NCBI RefSeq assembly: GCF_016863635.1
Contig: NZ_BOPG01000058.1
Coordinates: 1-64,000, forward strand
Origin: Virgisporangium aurantiacum
Lineage (GTDB): Bacteria > Actinomycetota > Actinomycetes > Mycobacteriales > Micromonosporaceae
Reading direction: 5' to 3'
Length of the DNA stretch: 64,000 bases
In this document: positions 60,085 to 64,000 of the stretch, piece after piece
Numbering within the stretch: the first letter of the stretch is position 1
Layout: each line of letters begins with the position of its first letter
Program-made: the position numbers and the translations under genes
The notes under the pieces: model-generated
Told to the model about the DNA's origin: nothing
The model's database searches: none
The model's input: only the letters and a program-made list of their open reading frames with translations

Positions 60085-61125
60085 CTACAGGAGGTCGCGG
60101 AGGCGGCTCACGGCCGCCACGCGTTCCGACGGGGTTTCCGCGAGTGGGGACACCAGCAGGGTCGTCACGCCGGCGGCCGCGTATGCCGCCAGGCGGTCCT
60201 TCACCCAGACGGCGGGGCCGACCAGCGCGGTCGACCGGATGAGGTCGTCGGGGACGGCGGCCATCGCCTCGGCGCGGCGGCCGCTCAGGAACAGGTCCTG
60301 GATCAGCGTAGCCTCGCGTTCGTAGCCGTAGCGGCGCACCAGTTCGTTGGAGAAGTTGCGCTCGCGCGCGCCCATCCCGCCGATGTAGAGGGCGAGTTGG
60401 GCGCGGTGACCGTCCAACATGGACCATGGGTCGTCGGTGATGGCGAACGGGACCGTGGCCAGCACGTCGAGCGGGCCCAGCGACGGGTCGCGCCGGCGGG
60501 TGCCGTCGGCGAGCGGTTCGGCCCACACCGACGCGGCCCGGTCGGGGTGGAAGAACAGGGTCCACCACCCCTCCGCGATCTCGGCGGTCATCGCCACGCT
60601 GCGCGGGCCGACGGCCGCGAGGATCACCGGGATCCGTTCCCGCACCGGGTGGTTGATGAGCTTCAACGGCTTGCCCAGCCCGGTTCCGCGGTCGGGCGGC
60701 AGCGGCAGCTGGTAGTGCCGTCCATTGTGGACGAGCGGTTCCCGGCGCCAGACCTTCCGGCAGATCTCGACCGTCTCGCGCGTGCGGGCCAGCGGCGCGT
60801 CGTACGGCACGCCGTGGAAGCCCTCGACCACCTGCGGGCCCGACGCGCCGAGCCCGAGCGAGAACCGGCCGCCGGACACGTAGTCGAGCCCGGCGGCCGT
60901 CATCGCCGTGAGCGTGGGCGTGCGCGAGTACAGCTGCACGATGCCCGACGTGAGCTCCATCCGCGTGGTGCGCGCGGCGACGAACCCGAGTTGGCTGACC
61001 GCGTCGAAGCTGTAGGCCTCCGGTACGGCGACGATCTCGGCGCCGGCGCGTTCGTGGTCGACGAGTTCGTCGACCGCGGCGGCGAAGCCGGCGCCGCTGT
61101 AGCCCAGCATGATCCCGAGGCGCAC
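60085..61125 (-). CDS. LLM-class F420-dependent oxidoreductase, Rv3520c-like
   Basis: The product is 346 residues. Luciferase-like TIM barrel: LGIMLGYSGAGFAAAVDELV, IVAVPEAYSFDAVSQLGFVA, RFSLGLGASGPQVVEGFHG and LINHPVRERIPVILAAVGPR. The mycobacterial counterpart Rv3520c lies in the sterol regulon; its reaction is not settled. It is last in the minus-strand unit ADH-DUF3068-LLM (gap of 8 bases). Confidence 0.85.
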   Translation of the reverse strand: MRLGIMLGYSGAGFAAAVDELVDHERAGAEIVAVPEAYSFDAVSQLGFVAARTTRMELTSGIVQLYSRTPTLTAMTAAGLDYVSGGRFSLGLGASGPQVVEGFHGVPYDAPLARTRETVEICRKVWRREPLVHNGRHYQLPLPPDRGTGLGKPLKLINHPVRERIPVILAAVGPRSVAMTAEIAEGWWTLFFHPDRAASVWAEPLADGTRRRDPSLGPLDVLATVPFAITDDPWSMLDGHRAQLALYIGGMGARERNFSNELVRRYGYEREATLIQDLFLSGRRAEAMAAVPDDLIRSTALVGPAVWVKDRLAAYAAAGVTTLLVSPLAETPSERVAAVSRLRDLL

Positions 61126-61133
61126 GCGCGCCC

Positions 61134-62222
61134 TCAGCCTTCGTCGGCGGCGCCGACGGCCGTCTTGTCGGCGGCGGACGGCGGGGGCGCGGCGGTCGGT
61201 CCGGTCACCGTCTCCGGTGGACGCGGTGCGCGCCGCCGCCTCCGCCGCGCCAGAAACACCGGCAGGAGCACCAGCACGATCGCCAGCACGACGAGCAGGA
61301 GCGGGATCACCAGCGAGATGAGCGTGAGCCCGCGGGCCGCCTCCGACGCGTCGTCGGTGATGGACTGCACGGTGTCGGGCGCGAACCGCAGGTCGAGCGA
61401 GAACACCGACGCCAGCGGGACCACGATCGGACCCACCGCCATGCTCACGTCGACCTTCTGCTTGCGGGCGACGTCGACGACGTAGCCGGTCGCGATGTCG
61501 ACCCAGAACGTGTTCTCGCCCTCCGCGGAGTAGCTCAGCGGCAACTGGTCGGGCAGCAGCGACTCGTACTGCTTCAGTTGCTGCTGCTGGTCGGGCGGCA
61601 GCGTCGGCGCGAACGCGAGCAGCACCGACTTCGGCAGCGCGGTGGGCAGGTCGCCGACGACGGTGGGGTCGCGCAGCGGCCCGGCGGCCTTCATCTCGTA
61701 CACGTAGGTGTCGCGGCCGGCGTGCTGCTCGGTGCGCACGTACGCGGCGGTGGCGCCGGTGGCCGTCGGGTAGTCCCAGTAGGTGTAGTCGTTCGGCTCG
61801 GGCGGGATCGGGAAGCCGACGGTGAGACCCTCGTGCGGTTCCACGGTGACGCCCGCCGGCGCGGGCGCCGCGGCGAGGCTCTTCCGGTCCACCGCGAACG
61901 TGTGCTTCGTGGTCGACAGCTTCGCGTTGTCGGGCCCGGTCAACTGGGTCTCGTCGGTGACCACGACGGTCTGCCCGTGCGAGGAGACGACCCGCACGCG
62001 CTGCTCCAGGTTCACCGGCACGCCGGTCTTGAACCCGTTGGCCATGTCGCCCTTCAACAGGGCGGCCTGGTCGAGGATGTCGGCCTTGCCGGTGTAGTGC
62101 AGCGTGGTGTCGAGGTCGTCGGGAAGCTGCTGGAGACCCGGCACGATCACGAACCGCAGCGTCGCCGCGAAGGCGAGCACGACGACGGCTCCACCCACGA
62201 GAAGAACGGTTGATTTACGCAC
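61134..62222 (-). CDS. DUF3068 (PorA-like) membrane protein
   Basis: The product is 362 residues. One N-terminal helix (VLLVGGAVVVLAFAATLRFV), a large extracytoplasmic beta-rich region of about 270 residues with KADILDQAALLKGDM and VDVARKQKVDVSMAVGPIVV, then one C-terminal helix (LVIPLLLVVLAIVLVLLPVF) and a basic, Pro/Ala-rich tail. This is the DUF3068/PorA-type layout. Its placement inside a probable KstR-controlled operon hints at steroid or lipid contact at the cell envelope. No function is proven. Confidence 0.8.
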   Translation of the reverse strand: MRKSTVLLVGGAVVVLAFAATLRFVIVPGLQQLPDDLDTTLHYTGKADILDQAALLKGDMANGFKTGVPVNLEQRVRVVSSHGQTVVVTDETQLTGPDNAKLSTTKHTFAVDRKSLAAAPAPAGVTVEPHEGLTVGFPIPPEPNDYTYWDYPTATGATAAYVRTEQHAGRDTYVYEMKAAGPLRDPTVVGDLPTALPKSVLLAFAPTLPPDQQQQLKQYESLLPDQLPLSYSAEGENTFWVDIATGYVVDVARKQKVDVSMAVGPIVVPLASVFSLDLRFAPDTVQSITDDASEAARGLTLISLVIPLLLVVLAIVLVLLPVFLARRRRRRAPRPPETVTGPTAAPPPSAADKTAVGAADEG

Positions 62223-62238
62223 GACTCTTCCCTCCCGA

Positions 62239-63327
62239 TCAGTCTGTGCCGTGGATGACGACCTGGCGGATGACGTCGCCCCGCCCGAGCGCGCCGAGCG
62301 CGTCGGCGAGGTCGTCGAGCACCAGCCGGTGTGTGATCATGCCTTCGAGGTCGAGGCGGCCGGCCCGCCACAGGTCGAGCAGGCGCGGGAAGTCGCGCGG
62401 CACGTCGGCGGAACCGAACAGCGACGAGAGGATCCGCTTGCCCTCGAACAGCAGCTCGAACGGGCTGAACTCGACCTGGTGCTCGGCCCGGCCGGCGCCC
62501 ACCACGACCACCGCGCCGCCGCGGCGCGCGGCCGACCAGGCGGTGCGCAGCGTCTGCGGGATCGCGACGACGTCGAAGGCATAGTCGTACCCCTCGCCAC
62601 CGGTGACCTCGGTGGTGAGGTCGCTGAGGCCGTCCGGGGTCACGGCGTGGGTGGCGCCGAACCGCTTGGCGACCTCGAGCTTGGCCTCCACCGTGTCGAC
62701 CGCGACGATCGTCGACGCACCGGACAGGCGCGCGCCCTGGATCGCCGAGATGCCCACGCCGCCGCACCCGATGACCACGACCGAGTCGCCGGGCTTCACC
62801 TGCGCGGTGTTGATGACCGCGCCGACGCCCGTCATCACCCCGCAGCCGACGAGCGCGGCCACCTCGTACGGCACGTCGTCGCCGATCTTCACCGCGCCCA
62901 CGCGGGGAACGACGATCTCCTCGGCGAACGCGCCGACGCCGGCCATCCCGAACACGGGGGTGTCGCCGACCATGAAGCGCGGCTGGACGTAGCCCATCAT
63001 CACGTGCGCCATGCACAGGAACGGCTCGCCGCGCACGCACGACGGGCAGGAGCCGCACGCCGGCAGCCAGTTGGCGATGACGCGGTCGCCGACGGCCAGG
63101 TCGTCGACCCCGTCGCCGACCTCGACGACGTCGCCGGCGGCCTCGTGCCCGAGCACCGCGGGTACGGGTTGGGGGAGCCCGCCGTCGCGGGCGGACTGGT
63201 CCGAGTGGCACACACCGGTCGCCCGCAACCGGATCCGGACCTCGCCCGGCGCCGGCCCGATGACCGTCACGTCGTCCCGGATCTCGAACTTGTCGGCTCC
63301 GATGGATTGGAGTATGGCCGCGCGCAT
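62239..63327 (-). CDS. zinc-dependent alcohol dehydrogenase (MDR)
   Basis: The product is 362 residues from ATG 63327, with GGAGG upstream. Catalytic zinc ligands lie in GVCHSD and GHEAAG, the structural-zinc cysteines in CGSCPSCVRGEPFLC, and the NAD site in VVIGCGGVGISAIQGARL near residue 185. It belongs to the class III/AdhE-like branch of medium-chain dehydrogenases. It heads a three-gene unit behind a KstR box, so a steroid C26 alcohol or side-chain alcohol is a likely substrate. Confidence 0.88.
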   Translation of the reverse strand: MRAAILQSIGADKFEIRDDVTVIGPAPGEVRIRLRATGVCHSDQSARDGGLPQPVPAVLGHEAAGDVVEVGDGVDDLAVGDRVIANWLPACGSCPSCVRGEPFLCMAHVMMGYVQPRFMVGDTPVFGMAGVGAFAEEIVVPRVGAVKIGDDVPYEVAALVGCGVMTGVGAVINTAQVKPGDSVVVIGCGGVGISAIQGARLSGASTIVAVDTVEAKLEVAKRFGATHAVTPDGLSDLTTEVTGGEGYDYAFDVVAIPQTLRTAWSAARRGGAVVVVGAGRAEHQVEFSPFELLFEGKRILSSLFGSADVPRDFPRLLDLWRAGRLDLEGMITHRLVLDDLADALGALGRGDVIRQVVIHGTD

Positions 63328-63344
63328 GCGTCTACCTCCAGAAT

Positions 63345-63358
63345 TGAAACTTGTTCTA
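63345..63358. promoter_or_regulatory. KstR box between alcohol dehydrogenase and SDR genes
   Basis: TGAAACTTGTTCTA matches the box fully. It lies 17 bases from the alcohol dehydrogenase start and 72 bases before the SDR start. Confidence 0.84.
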
Positions 63359-63400
63359 CTCTAGGGTTCCCCCGTATAACCAAGCAAGCGCTACATTTAC

Positions 63401-63414
63401 TGGAACCTGTTGCC
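63401..63414 (+). promoter_or_regulatory. KstR-like box upstream of SDR gene
   Basis: TGGAACCTGTTGCC keeps T-nn-AACnnGTT but ends in C. It lies 16 bases before the SDR ATG and follows TATAAC at 63375-63380, a possible -10. Confidence 0.5.
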
Positions 63415-63430
63415 ACCCGGGAGGAGTCCG

Positions 63431-64000
63431 ATGGGCCGGCTCGACGGGAAGGTCGCTCTGATCACGGGTGGGGCCCGCGGCATGGGCAAGTCGCACGCCC
63501 GGCACTTCGTCGCCGAGGGCGCGCGGGTCGTGATCGGCGACGTGCTCGACGACAAGGGCGAGTTCGTCGCGGGCAAGCTCGGCCCCGACCTCTGCCGGTA
63601 CGTGCATCACGACGTCACCAGCGAGACGGAGTGGGCCGCCGCCGTCGCGGCGACCGTCGACGCGTTCGGGCGCCTCGACATCCTCGTCAACAACGCCGGT
63701 GTGCTGACGCACGCGACCATCGCCGAGACGACGCTGGAGGAGTTCCGCCGGGTGCTCGACATCAACCTCGTCGGCTGCTTCCTCGGCGTGAAGGCGGCGA
63801 TCGCGCCGATGACGGCCGCCGGCGGCGGGTCGATCGTCAACATCTCCTCGATCGAGGGCTTCGCCGGCGCGGCCGGCCTGTCGGCGTACAGCGCGAGCAA
63901 GTTCGGGATCCGGGGCGTCACCCGGGCGGCGGCGCAGGAGTTGGGGCACCTCGGCATCCGGGTCAACTCGGTGCACCCGGGCGGTGTGATGACCCGGATG
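63431..64000 (+). CDS. short-chain dehydrogenase, hydroxysteroid type, 3' end cut by window
   Basis: The frame is open from ATG 63431 (GGGAGGAG upstream) to the window end, 190 residues. SDR motifs: TGGARGMGKSHARHF (cofactor site), DILVNNAGVLTHATI (NNAG), Ser in VNISSIEG and the YSASK catalytic Tyr-Lys. PGGVMTRM near the cut is typical. It resembles FabG3/20beta-type hydroxysteroid dehydrogenases. A role in interconverting steroid ketones and alcohols fits the KstR-like sites upstream. Confidence 0.85.
   Translation, partial: MGRLDGKVALITGGARGMGKSHARHFVAEGARVVIGDVLDDKGEFVAGKLGPDLCRYVHHDVTSETEWAAAVAATVDAFGRLDILVNNAGVLTHATIAETTLEEFRRVLDINLVGCFLGVKAAIAPMTAAGGGSIVNISSIEGFAGAAGLSAYSASKFGIRGVTRAAAQELGHLGIRVNSVHPGGVMTRM

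Noticed and set aside
60074..60087. KstR-like box TGTAGCGCGTTCTA
   Set aside because: The AAC half is AGC and the site lies at the stop codons of two convergent genes, not in a promoter.
1..64000. CRISPR arrays, tRNA or rRNA genes, insertion sequences
   Set aside because: I saw no regularly spaced direct repeats, no cloverleaf or rRNA-like segments and no transposase motifs on either strand; this is by reading only, without a covariance or repeat search.

Overview
The window is high-GC, densely coded DNA with frequent GTG starts, ATGA/GTGA stop-start overlaps, a conservon operon and a KstR-controlled sterol locus. Together these point to a sterol-degrading actinomycete; the genus cannot be read from the sequence. 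Family names below come from motif and sequence recognition without database searches. Mycobacterial gene names mark the closest counterpart I recognise.

Left part (1-16.4 kb), outside the steroid locus. It begins inside an AfsR/SARP-type regulator, followed by a polysaccharide deacetylase and a multipass membrane protein. A four-gene conservon (sensor kinase, roadblock, DUF742, GTPase) runs on the minus strand. At 8.0-11.2 kb lies an unusual plus-strand operon: a MauE-like membrane protein, a MauD-like thioredoxin, two Tat-exported 8-cysteine mini-proteins, a possible 21-residue membrane peptide, a membrane protein and two unrecognised proteins, closed by a hairpin. This is the best candidate for an undescribed system. 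Next come a two-subunit molybdenum hydroxylase, an ArsB/SLC13-like transporter, a universal stress protein and a hotdog thioesterase.

Central and right part (16.5-64 kb), a sterol catabolic locus. It holds the repressor gene kstR and many 14-bp KstR-type boxes (TnnAACnnGTTnnA) in the divergent promoters. Activation and side-chain removal are covered by a Tat-exported cholesterol oxidase, CYP125, FadD19, FadE26/27, FadE34, FadE28/29, ChsH1/ChsH2, Ltp2, EchA19, FadA5 and Ltp3/Ltp4/DUF35. Ring A/B cleavage is covered by two KstD paralogues plus a third flavoprotein, KshA/KshB, HsaA/B/C/D and the HsaE/G/F meta-cleavage enzymes. Added oxidoreductases (aldehyde dehydrogenase, LLM flavin enzyme, zinc alcohol dehydrogenase, SDR), two SRPBCC proteins and a DUF3068 membrane protein share the KstR-boxed units. 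Mce4 uptake genes and the ring C/D set (apart from one IpdC-like flavoprotein) are not in the window.

Two interruptions lack KstR boxes: a GT-C membrane enzyme with a PadR/membrane-protein pair (38.2-41.4 kb), and a secreted cysteine-containing peptide with an adjoining family-2 glycosyltransferase (50.7-52.2 kb). Inverted repeats lie at 38.2 kb and 50.4 kb. I found no rRNA, tRNA, CRISPR array or insertion sequence.
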